A stretch of 6,059 nt of DNA from Polynucleobacter sp. UBA2650 (GTDB lineage Bacteria; Pseudomonadota; Gammaproteobacteria; Burkholderiales; Burkholderiaceae). The notes below the pieces were generated by a model. It ran no database searches. It was given only the letters and a program-made list of their open reading frames with translations, and was not told where the DNA came from. The DNA is taken from positions 1-6,059 of the forward strand of contig DENG01000042.1 in NCBI GenBank assembly GCA_002359975.1. The letters are read 5' to 3'. The position numbers were made by a program, and so were the translations under genes. This document shows positions 1-5,526 of the stretch, one piece after another (the stretch's first letter is position 1; each line of letters begins with the position of its first letter).

Positions 1-188
1 GCTTGCTGTATCGTGATACTCCGAAACCCCTGATTCGTCTCATTGGAAAAACTAAACCAGACCATCAAGTTTCCCTATTACGGATCCCGCAGTTAGAGCT
101 TAATATTGAAATCAGCGATTTAGTGCATGATGACGTAACTAACATTATTCATCGTTTTGATCTTTATACTCGACGGGGTGGTGGTTAA
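1..188 (+). CDS. C-terminal end of an unrecognised protein, cut by the left edge
   Basis: An open frame enters from the left edge (first complete codon at base 3) and stops at TAA 186-188, leaving about 61 codons. The visible peptide reads as ordinary soluble protein, with a hydrophobic/acidic stretch (LLRIPQLELNIEISDLVHDD) and a basic, glycine-rich end (RFDLYTRRGGG). Codon choice resembles the genes downstream. No start with a ribosome binding site is visible inside the window, so this is read as the tail of a longer gene and not as a small complete one. I do not recognise the family. The stop lies only 30 bases before the receptor gene, so the two may share a transcript. It could also be a chance open frame, because only about 185 bases can be judged. 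Confidence 0.45.
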   Translation, partial: LLYRDTPKPLIRLIGKTKPDHQVSLLRIPQLELNIEISDLVHDDVTNIIHRFDLYTRRGGG

Positions 189-218
189 CTAGCAAAGCTG
201 TCTATAAATTGGTTTGAT

Positions 219-2366
219 ATGTTGCAAATTAACTCTAGAAGTCCCACATTCCGTAAGCAAGTCATCGCTATTTTGGTAAGCGGTGTTTTTGCTCAACTCG
301 CCTTTGCAAATAATCCAGAGTATGAAGCTCCACCACTAGATGAGATTGTGGTTTCAGCTAGTGGATATGAGCAGAAAATTATGGATACTGCTGCCTCCAT
401 TAATCTAGTAACCATAAATCAGATTCAAAATGGACAAGCTAGAGACAATCTTTCTGAGCCATTAAACCGAGTACCTGGGATCTTTGCCCTCAATCGCCAG
501 AACTACGCACAAGACCTACAAATATCATCTCGTGGTTTTGGGGCAAACTCGACCTTCGGTACGCGCGGTATCCGACTGATTGTCGATAACATTCCTGGAA
601 CTGTTGCCGATGGACAGGGTCAGATATCCCATATAGATTTGCCATCCACTGATCGCATTGAGGTAATGCGAGGCCCATTCTCTGTGCTTTACGGTAATTC
701 ATCGGGTGGCGTGATTCGTGTATTTACCCAAGATGGTGGCCCCAAGACCGAGGTGCAACCCTACTTCGAAGTTGGTTCCTATGGACAACGTAGAGCTGGA
801 CTAAAAGCAAGTGGTAAATCTGATGAGCTTGGTTACGTAATTGATGCCGGGCAATTCCATACCAATGGATATCGAGATCAAAGTGCTGCTGATAGACGTA
901 ATGCCAATGCAAAACTCAGTTTTATGGGGGGTCCCGATACAAGGATAACCCTGATCGCAAATAACGTGAGCCTTAAAGCGCAAGATCCTACCGGATTAAC
1001 CGAGAGCCAGTTAATTGCAAATCCCAAGCAAGCCGGTACAAGCGCCATATCGCAAAATTCTCGCAAATCAGTCGATCAAACGCAAGTCGGCGCATCGATC
1101 GATTTTCGTATTAACGCAAACAATAATTTTTTATTCTCTCCTTACTTGGGGCAGCGTCATGTCCTTCAGTATTTGACTTCCGCAACAGCAGGATCTGGGG
1201 TGATTGATTTAGTTCGTTCTTTTTATGGCATGGATAGTAAATGGGTCCATCAAAATAAATTTTTTGATATTCCGTTGACTATGGTGACTGGCATTGACAT
1301 GAATGAGAATGACGATCGTCGCCGAACGTATACCAATAGCGGTGGCACTGCAGTGTATAGCAGCACCGCCTCACAAGATTATGCTATGAGTGCCAAGAAT
1401 TTCGATCAATATCTGCAAGCCGATTTTCGGTTTTCAGAGCGCTTTGCATTTAATGCAGGAATCAGAAACTCTCAAACCAATTTGAGCTCAACAACGAATA
1501 ATTCCATAACCCTAAATACAGGCTCAACTGAATTTAGGGCTATGACTTATATGGCATCGTTGCAGTATTACTTAAACGAGATGTCTAATGTATATGTATC
1601 GTATGGCTCAAGTTTTGATACCCCGACATTAAATCAAGTTTTTTATAGTGCCAATGGGGCAGTTAATGGTTCTAGTTGTACGTCTTCGTGTTCTAATTTC
1701 GGGCTTTTAGCCGCCAAAACGAAGCAAGTAGAGCTAGGTTTTAAATCAAGATTATCGCCATTCATCAAAACCAATATTGCAGTATTTAATGCGGATACTA
1801 CAAATGATATTGTTATTGGTGCATCAAATGCAGGCAGAAATTCATTCACAAACGCCCCAAAGACAAATCGTCAAGGTGTTGAGGGTAGTGCGCAGTTTAA
1901 GTTACCTTATAACTTTGAAACTAACTTGGCATATACGTGGTTGAGAGCAACGGTAAAGGAGTCGTACCTTACAAACTCTACCAATTTGTCAACATTCAAT
2001 ACCGTTGCAAGTGGCAATCGGATTCCAGGGGTTCCCAATCAGGGCTTATTCGCCGAGTTACTCTGGGTCAAGCCCAATAAGTCAGTAGAAGCCGCTATTG
2101 AAGCGCGGGCGAATGGGGCAATGGACGCCAATGATCTGAATACTCAATATAAGGCACCAGGTTATGCGGTGATGAATATTCGCGGAGTAGTGCGTCAAGA
2201 AATTGCTGGCGGCTGGTCTTTTTCACAATTCTTTAGGCTCAACAATGTGTTTGATCGCTCTTATGTTGGTTCAGTGATTGTGAATCAATTTTTCCTTCGT
2301 TCGTATGAGCCAGCCCCAACCCGAAATTGGATGATTGGTGCTAAGGCGAGCTATCAGTTTAAGTAG
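219..2366 (+). CDS. pqqU: TonB-dependent outer-membrane receptor, PqqU/YncD-like (predicted PQQ transporter)
   Basis: This 715-residue protein has the full TonB-dependent transporter layout. A signal peptide covers residues 1-30 (basic RK near 12-13, hydrophobic core, AFA before the cut), a TonB-box-like DEIVVSAS lies at 41-48, the plug domain runs from about 55 to 170, and a 22-strand barrel follows, ending in an aromatic residue near the C-terminus (SYQFK). It resembles E. coli YncD/PqqU (about 700 aa), recalled from memory, over its whole length. Shared stretches include NRQNYAQDLQ (92-101), RGFG (105-108), GQGQ (132-135), RGPFSVLYGN (151-160), and near the end YVGSVIVN followed by YEPAPTRN. 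PqqU imports the cofactor pyrroloquinoline quinone in E. coli. The gene 145 bases downstream encodes a PQQ-type dehydrogenase, which supports this substrate. Cys487 and Cys491 may form a small disulfide in a surface loop. No clear Shine-Dalgarno precedes ATG 219, but no other start gives an intact signal peptide. A different small ligand cannot be excluded from sequence alone. Confidence 0.85.
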   Translation: MLQINSRSPTFRKQVIAILVSGVFAQLAFANNPEYEAPPLDEIVVSASGYEQKIMDTAASINLVTINQIQNGQARDNLSEPLNRVPGIFALNRQNYAQDLQISSRGFGANSTFGTRGIRLIVDNIPGTVADGQGQISHIDLPSTDRIEVMRGPFSVLYGNSSGGVIRVFTQDGGPKTEVQPYFEVGSYGQRRAGLKASGKSDELGYVIDAGQFHTNGYRDQSAADRRNANAKLSFMGGPDTRITLIANNVSLKAQDPTGLTESQLIANPKQAGTSAISQNSRKSVDQTQVGASIDFRINANNNFLFSPYLGQRHVLQYLTSATAGSGVIDLVRSFYGMDSKWVHQNKFFDIPLTMVTGIDMNENDDRRRTYTNSGGTAVYSSTASQDYAMSAKNFDQYLQADFRFSERFAFNAGIRNSQTNLSSTTNNSITLNTGSTEFRAMTYMASLQYYLNEMSNVYVSYGSSFDTPTLNQVFYSANGAVNGSSCTSSCSNFGLLAAKTKQVELGFKSRLSPFIKTNIAVFNADTTNDIVIGASNAGRNSFTNAPKTNRQGVEGSAQFKLPYNFETNLAYTWLRATVKESYLTNSTNLSTFNTVASGNRIPGVPNQGLFAELLWVKPNKSVEAAIEARANGAMDANDLNTQYKAPGYAVMNIRGVVRQEIAGGWSFSQFFRLNNVFDRSYVGSVIVNQFFLRSYEPAPTRNWMIGAKASYQFK

Positions 2367-2511
2367 GAAAAAAATGGTTCTCAGGGCAAATTGTCGAGAC
2401 CTATCTAAGGCAAAACCCTAATTCAGAACTATATCCATTACGCTCAAAAGGGATTAAATTAGAGAATCTGCAATTGGAATAAAAGTAATTAGAAAAAGAA
2501 GGGATATAACT
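2367..2511 (+). other. Intergenic gap between receptor and dehydrogenase genes
   Basis: This is 145 bases of AT-rich sequence. I see no convincing terminator, no RNA gene and no open frame longer than about 15 codons. No strong sigma-70 promoter stands out, so the dehydrogenase could be read through from the receptor gene or have a weak promoter of its own. A good ribosome binding site, AAGAAGGGA, ends at 2504, seven bases before ATG 2512, and fixes the start of the next gene. Confidence 0.5.
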
Positions 2512-3786
2512 ATGAACCAGCGACTGATTTCAGTAGCAACACTTTCGACACTCGCCTCATCACTGATGATTCTGCAAGGCTGTGCGACTGCACCGCCTCC
2601 CAAAGCTGAGGCTGCCCCAGCTCCTGTAGCAGCGGCACCAGCACCAGCATGGAAGCAGGGTATGGGCCCTGATATGGCCAATTCCAAGTTAGCTCCTTTG
2701 CCTGGAAAAATGACGGTTACTCCTGTTAGTGAGATTCCAATTGATAAGCTCAAATTACCCCCAGGCTTCAAGATTGAGGTTTGGGCAACCGGCATGCCTG
2801 GTGCTCGTGCGATGGCGCGCGGAGATAACGGCAAAATTTACATCGGCACCCGTGCGATTGGACGTGTCTATGAGTTGAGCGACAACGGTAAAGAGCGAAC
2901 CAGCCGAGTAGTAGTTGATAAATTAGTTCAGCCCGCTGGCGTTGCATTTAAGAATGGCTCTTTATATGTGATGTCTATTAATAAGGTTCTGCGTTACGAC
3001 GGGATTGAAAAAAATCCAAGCGTGGCACCAGTAGATCTAACAGCTAAATTTAATTTGCCACCGGAGCAGCATCACAACTGGAAGTACATTGCATTTGGAC
3101 CTGATGGGAAGTTGTATGTTCCATTTGGAGCGCCTTGCAACATTTGCGAGTTGCCAACCCCCGAGTATGCCCAGATTCGTCGCTATAACCCAGATGGATC
3201 GGGTATGGAAGTGTTAGCAACCGGAGTGCGCAATACCGTTGGTTTTGATTGGCATCCCACTACCAAGCAACTCTGGTTTACAAATCATGGACGCGATTGG
3301 ATGGGTGACGATAAGCCGAATGACACCTTAAGCCGGATGCAAAAAACCGGATTGAACTACGGCTTCCCTTATTGCCATGAAGGCAATATGCCCGATGATG
3401 TTGTGAAGAAGGCTAATCCATGCGCAGGCGTTGAACAACCTGTTGCCTTGATGGGGCCACATACTGCAGTGATGGGTCTTAAGTTCTATACCGGCAATAT
3501 GTTCCCTGCTGAATATAAGAATGCTGCCTTTATTGCACGCAAAGGTTCATGGAACCGTAATCAAAAGATTGGTTTTGATGTTGTGATGGTTAAGGCAAGC
3601 GCAGATGGTAAAAATGCCAAAACCGTACCATTCATTACCGGATTTATGAACCCAGCCGATCAATCCTTCTGGGGTCGTCCAGCTTACCTACTGCAGATGC
3701 CTGACGGCTCAATGTTGGTATCGGATGAGCAGTTGGGCGCGATTTATCGAGTGACTTACAGCAAGCAACAAGTAGCAGCGAAGTAA
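2512..3786 (+). CDS. PQQ-dependent sugar/sorbosone dehydrogenase-family lipoprotein
   Basis: This 424-residue protein is predicted to oxidise a sugar or aldehyde in the periplasm using PQQ. The N-terminus is a lipoprotein signal with lipobox LQGC; the lipidated residue would be Cys24, and Ala at +2 favours the outer membrane. An Ala/Pro-rich linker (about 25-47) leads to a six-bladed propeller from about residue 80. Family signatures are LPPGFKIEVWA (82-92), repeated blade motifs such as GPDGKLYVPFG (196-206), GVRNTVGFDWHP (238-249), the NHGRDWMGDD segment (258-267), GSWNR (345-349) and WGRPAYLLQMPDGS (387-400). By analogy with soluble glucose dehydrogenase, His187/His188, Arg240-Asn241 and Arg389 are candidates for catalysis or PQQ contact; this alignment is by eye. 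Cys209/Cys212 and Cys288/Cys304 may form disulfides. The substrate cannot be told from the sequence. A cytochrome c gene starts 14 bases after the stop and probably encodes the electron acceptor. Confidence 0.85.
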   Translation: MNQRLISVATLSTLASSLMILQGCATAPPPKAEAAPAPVAAAPAPAWKQGMGPDMANSKLAPLPGKMTVTPVSEIPIDKLKLPPGFKIEVWATGMPGARAMARGDNGKIYIGTRAIGRVYELSDNGKERTSRVVVDKLVQPAGVAFKNGSLYVMSINKVLRYDGIEKNPSVAPVDLTAKFNLPPEQHHNWKYIAFGPDGKLYVPFGAPCNICELPTPEYAQIRRYNPDGSGMEVLATGVRNTVGFDWHPTTKQLWFTNHGRDWMGDDKPNDTLSRMQKTGLNYGFPYCHEGNMPDDVVKKANPCAGVEQPVALMGPHTAVMGLKFYTGNMFPAEYKNAAFIARKGSWNRNQKIGFDVVMVKASADGKNAKTVPFITGFMNPADQSFWGRPAYLLQMPDGSMLVSDEQLGAIYRVTYSKQQVAAK

Positions 3787-3800
3787 TTCGCAGTATTGAA

Positions 3801-4379
3801 GTGCAGTATTTACGAATCGCGACGTTAGCACTAGGACTTATTTGTTCCAGCGCAACGTCGCTTTCGTTTGCGCAGGATATTAGCGCAAAGATTCAGGTAT
3901 GCGGCGCTTGTCATGGCCTTGATGGTAATTCCAAGATTGTAGGCACCCCATCCTTGGCGGGACAGCCCAAGACGTTTCTAGAAAACCAGATGGTGATGAT
4001 CCGGGAGGGTATGCGCGACATCCCTGCTATGAAAGGACAGCTTGATGGATTAAGCGATGCCACAATTGTTGCGATCGCTAAGTTTTACACCAATAGCCCA
4101 GCCATATCGCAAGCAGGACCACGCAATCCCGCCTTATTTGAAAAGGGTCAAGTCATTTCAAAGGAAGCGCTGTGTGGTACTTGCCATTTACCCAACTACG
4201 TTGGTAGAGATCAGATGCCTCGGATTGCGGCTCAGCGTGAAGATTATCTCTTGTATAGCATGCGACAGTTTCGCTCTAACCAGGCTACAGGCAGAGATAC
4301 AATCATGGCGGCATCTCTATATGGCATGAGTGATGATGATCTTAAAGCCATTGCACATTACCTCTCACAATTAAAGTAA
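3801..4379 (+). CDS. Diheme c4-like cytochrome c, periplasmic
   Basis: This 192-residue electron carrier has a cleavable signal peptide (residues 1-25, ending SFAQ) and two class I cytochrome c domains. Heme attachment motifs are CGACH at 34-38 and CGTCH at 125-129. Likely sixth ligands are Met77 and Met169. Each lies six residues before the Gly of a GLSD or GMSD motif (83-86, 175-178), which repeats the same domain pattern and matches the cytochrome c4 family in length and layout. The start is GTG at 3801; the frame has no ATG between the preceding stop and this point, and the GTG start gives a good signal peptide. The Shine-Dalgarno is poor, so translation may be coupled to the dehydrogenase gene ending 14 bases upstream. 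Inference: it accepts electrons from the PQQ dehydrogenase and passes them to a terminal oxidase or possibly to the photosynthetic chain. Confidence 0.88.
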   Translation: MQYLRIATLALGLICSSATSLSFAQDISAKIQVCGACHGLDGNSKIVGTPSLAGQPKTFLENQMVMIREGMRDIPAMKGQLDGLSDATIVAIAKFYTNSPAISQAGPRNPALFEKGQVISKEALCGTCHLPNYVGRDQMPRIAAQREDYLLYSMRQFRSNQATGRDTIMAASLYGMSDDDLKAIAHYLSQLK

Positions 4380-4383
4380 ACCT

Positions 4384-4782
4384 ATGACTGCATTCATTGA
4401 TCGCGTTGACCACTTAGTACTCACCGTCACGGATATCGAGAAAACCACCCAGTTTTATGAGAAGACTCTTGGATTTGAGCGCGAGTTCTTTAAAGGCCCG
4501 GAAGGACAACCCCGTTATGCACTCTTGTTTGGGCAATACAAAATCAATTTACAAGATAAACAAACAGAAACACCTACAAAAGCCATGGTTCCCACCATCG
4601 GCGCAGGCGATTTTTGCTTAATCTCTAAAGTTCCATTGGACGAGTTCATAGCCCATCTGCAGAAAATTGGGGTTCCAATTGATACAGGACCCGTTCAAAG
4701 GCGGGGTGCTTTAGGCCCGATTCGATCAGTTTATTTCCGGGATCCGGATGGAAATTTGGTCGAAGTGGCGGAATACATCTAG
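4384..4782 (+). CDS. VOC-superfamily protein, GLOD5-like
   Basis: This 132-residue cytosolic protein has the paired beta-alpha-beta-beta-beta fold of the vicinal oxygen chelate (glyoxalase/bleomycin-resistance) superfamily. It follows the GLOD5 subgroup closely: DHLVLTVTDI (9-18), FYEKTLGFE (24-32), VPLDEFI (83-89), GPVQRRGALGPIRSVYFRDP (102-121) and NLVEVAEY (124-131). Candidate metal ligands are His10, Gln57 and Glu127. The middle position, in INLQD, is His in the GLOD5 proteins I recall, so Gln is a small departure, though Gln is a known ligand in human glyoxalase I. The catalysed reaction is unknown. The start lies four bases after the cytochrome stop, so it is the last gene of that transcription unit, closed by the terminator 24 bases downstream. 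It may handle a reactive carbonyl product of the pathway, but that is a guess from position only. Confidence 0.85.
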   Translation: MTAFIDRVDHLVLTVTDIEKTTQFYEKTLGFEREFFKGPEGQPRYALLFGQYKINLQDKQTETPTKAMVPTIGAGDFCLISKVPLDEFIAHLQKIGVPIDTGPVQRRGALGPIRSVYFRDPDGNLVEVAEYI

Positions 4783-4805
4783 CAAAAATCCCATTTTTAG
4801 CCCGC

Positions 4806-4831
4806 AAAAGCCTTCACTTGGAGGCTTTTTT
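4806..4831 (+). terminator. Intrinsic terminator after the VOC gene
   Basis: A ten-base-pair stem (4806-4815 with 4820-4829, one G-T wobble) encloses the loop ACTT and runs straight into a T tract to 4831. The A-rich left side means it could also work for transcripts coming from the right. It separates the PQQ/cytochrome unit from the puc operon. Confidence 0.85.
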
Positions 4832-4905
4832 ATTTCATTAATTCACTGATTTATATAGGTATTTTATTAACACCACATTAAAAATCTACTTAAACAGCCT
4901 AGATA

Positions 4906-4923
4906 TGTATATTTTTATTGACA
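4906..4923 (+). promoter_or_regulatory. PpsR/CrtJ-type operator 1 (TGT-N12-ACA)
   Basis: A perfect TGT-N12-ACA match overlaps the -35 box of the puc promoter (ACA is shared with TTGACA). PpsR/CrtJ is the redox- or light-responsive regulator of photosynthesis genes in purple bacteria and recognises this motif. The regulator gene itself is not in the window. Confidence 0.7.
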
Positions 4924-4945
4924 AATATTTATGTAAATTTAGAAT
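4918..4945 (+). promoter_or_regulatory. Sigma-70-type promoter of pucBA(C)
   Basis: The -35 box TTGACA (4918-4923, perfect) and the -10 box TAGAAT (4940-4945, one mismatch) are separated by 16 bases. The start of transcription is expected near 4952, giving a leader of about 100 bases before pucB. The surrounding sequence (4832-4980) is strongly AT-rich. Both boxes are covered by PpsR-type palindromes, so regulation by promoter occlusion or by contact with polymerase is likely. Confidence 0.75.
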
Positions 4946-4949
4946 TACA
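4932..4949 (+). promoter_or_regulatory. PpsR/CrtJ-type operator 2 (TGT-N12-ACA)
   Basis: A second perfect TGT-N12-ACA match, with arms TGTAA/TTACA, spans the -10 box. It begins eight bases after the end of operator 1. Two such palindromes eight bases apart over -35 and -10 is the arrangement described for cooperative CrtJ binding at Rhodobacter capsulatus bchC. Confidence 0.75.
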
Positions 4950-4979
4950 CCTAGAAAGTAAAGGTTATTAAGATTTTTG

Positions 4980-5019
4980 TGGCAGAGGGTGCCATAAAAC
5001 CCGCGTGCGGGTTGAGCAC
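4980..5019 (+). promoter_or_regulatory. puc leader region with two small hairpins
   Basis: Within the presumed 5' untranslated leader, GGCA 4981-4984 pairs with TGCC 4990-4993 (a T-A pair at 4980/4994 extends it). AACCCG 4998-5003 pairs with CGGGTT 5008-5013 around a CGTG loop. GTGC 4989-4992 could instead pair with GCAC 5016-5019, enclosing the second hairpin and breaking the first. The role may be mRNA stability or control of translation; no known riboswitch is recognised. Confidence 0.4.
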
Positions 5020-5038
5020 GAGAAGTAGGGTGTCTTTC

Positions 5039-5046
5039 AAAGGGAG
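5039..5046 (+). promoter_or_regulatory. Ribosome binding site of pucB
   Basis: The purine stretch AAAGGGAG ends six bases before ATG 5053. It fixes the start of pucB, a gene of only 50 codons, at this ATG. Confidence 0.75.
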
Positions 5047-5052
5047 AAAACT

Positions 5053-5205
5053 ATGTCAGACCCAAATAAGGTATGGCCTACAGGCTTAACTGAGGCCGAA
5101 TCTGAGGAGTTACACCGTAATCTGATCCAAGGCACGCAGTTTTTTGGCATGATCGCAGCTCTTGCCCATTTACTTGCGTACATCTATTCGCCCTGGCTGA
5201 AATAA
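5053..5205 (+). CDS. pucB: Light-harvesting LH2 (B800-850-type) beta peptide
   Basis: This 50-residue inner-membrane antenna peptide pairs with PucA and binds bacteriochlorophyll and carotenoid in the peripheral LH2 ring. The N-terminal segment NKVWPTGLT (5-13) and EELHR (18-22) match R. sphaeroides LH2 beta closely; one membrane helix follows (about 28-46). His39, in ALAHLLA, is the B850 ligand, His21 is the conserved His near B800, and PWLK closes the peptide. LH2 beta peptides normally read GTR where this one reads GTQ (27-29). The changed residue, Gln29, stands where Arg (Arg20 in the acidophila numbering) hydrogen-bonds the acetyl group of B800, so the B800 site should be altered. LH1 beta (pufB) was considered, but the N-terminus and the partner alpha peptide fit LH2. 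The pucA start lies 12 bases after the stop. Confidence 0.93.
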   Translation: MSDPNKVWPTGLTEAESEELHRNLIQGTQFFGMIAALAHLLAYIYSPWLK

Positions 5206-5209
5206 GGAG
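5204..5209 (+). promoter_or_regulatory. Ribosome binding site of pucA
   Basis: AAGGAG overlaps the pucB stop codon and lies eight bases before ATG 5218. This strong, close signal supports ATG 5218 over the internal Met6. That matters because the N-terminal Met of LH2 alpha is itself a B800 ligand. Confidence 0.8.
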
Positions 5210-5217
5210 ATAAAAAA

Positions 5218-5424
5218 ATGATTTACGGAAAAATGTGGTGTGTAGTAAAGCCTTCAGTAGGCATCCCATTATTTTTGGGCGCTTGCGCAGTTGGCTCATT
5301 CGCTGTTCATACAATGATTCTCAACAATACAACGTGGGTTAAAGCATTCTTGAACGGCAATGCTGCAGCAACAGCTTCAGCATCAGCATCAGCGGCACCG
5401 GCGGCACCTGCAGCGAAGAAGTAA
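5218..5424 (+). CDS. pucA: Light-harvesting LH2 alpha peptide with LH3-like Phe44-Leu45
   Basis: This 68-residue inner-membrane antenna peptide is the partner of PucB. GKMWCVVKPSVGIPLFLG (4-21) matches the LH2 alpha N-terminus (GKIWLVVKPTVGVPLFL in R. sphaeroides). One helix spans about 12-35; His31 is the B850 ligand, and Met1 is expected to ligate B800 through its formyl group. After TTW (38-40), standard LH2 has Tyr44 with Tyr45 or Trp45, which hydrogen-bond the B850 acetyl groups. Here the codons TTC and TTG (5347-5352) give Phe44-Leu45, the pair found in the B800-820 complex of Rhodoblastus acidophilus 7050. A blue-shifted B820-like band is therefore predicted. The tail (about 48-68) is rich in Ala, Ser and Pro and ends in Lys-Lys, like the long alpha tail of Rubrivivax gelatinosus. 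LH1 alpha is excluded by the N-terminus. Confidence 0.93.
   Translation: MIYGKMWCVVKPSVGIPLFLGACAVGSFAVHTMILNNTTWVKAFLNGNAAATASASASAAPAAPAAKK
5377..5394 (+). repeat. Hexamer repeat in the pucA tail
   Basis: TCAGCA occurs twice in tandem, followed by TCAGCG, encoding Ser-Ala repeats in the alpha tail. Such a repeat can change length by slippage without breaking the frame. Confidence 0.6.
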
Positions 5425-5443
5425 AGTACTTTAATTTTTCACT

Positions 5444-5473
5444 AGTCCGAGGTCGGCGGGTCTCGGACTTTTT
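5444..5473 (+). terminator. Terminator or attenuator between pucA and pucC
   Basis: An eight-base-pair perfect stem (AGTCCGAG 5444-5451 with CTCGGACT 5462-5469) has a ten-base loop and is followed by a T run to 5473. It sits 20 bases after the pucA stop. In puc operons a hairpin here usually lets pucBA mRNA greatly exceed pucBAC mRNA. Partial read-through is likely, because no strong promoter is evident before pucC. Confidence 0.8.
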
Positions 5474-5526
5474 ACTTTTAGAGACGGAGTCTTGACAACA
5501 GATTATGCTGATGGTGAGATTCAATT

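Noticed and set aside
201..218. TATAAA at 203-208 as a -10 box for the receptor gene
   Set aside because: There is no matching -35 box at proper spacing, and a start near 215 would leave almost no leader before ATG 219.
219..2366. Siderophore or cobalamin receptor as the call for the TonB-dependent protein
   Set aside because: The motif pattern and total length fit PqqU/YncD, no siderophore or cobalamin genes are nearby, and the next gene is a PQQ-type enzyme.
2454..2834. 126-codon open frame on the minus strand opposite the dehydrogenase start
   Set aside because: It mirrors the Ala/Pro-rich linker and lipoprotein signal on the + strand, has low-complexity composition and no family features. 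The same judgement applies to the other minus-strand frames at 490-1066, 1643-1849, 5078-5314 and 5339-5524.
4057..4329. 90-codon frame inside the cytochrome gene on the + strand
   Set aside because: It lies entirely within the diheme cytochrome in another frame and shows no protein-like motifs.
5053..5424. Reading the two antenna genes as pufBA (core LH1)
   Set aside because: The beta N-terminus (NKVWPTGLT) and the alpha N-terminus (GKMWCVVKPSVG) match LH2. LH1 alpha has a quite different start (typically WxxFDPRR), and reaction-centre genes pufLM do not follow; pucC does.
5492..5520. Possible separate promoter for pucC, with TTGACA at 5492-5497
   Set aside because: The best -10 candidate at proper spacing (TGAGAT, 5515-5520) is poor and would put the transcript start at or past the ATG; no PpsR motif is present. 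Read-through from pucA is the simpler view.
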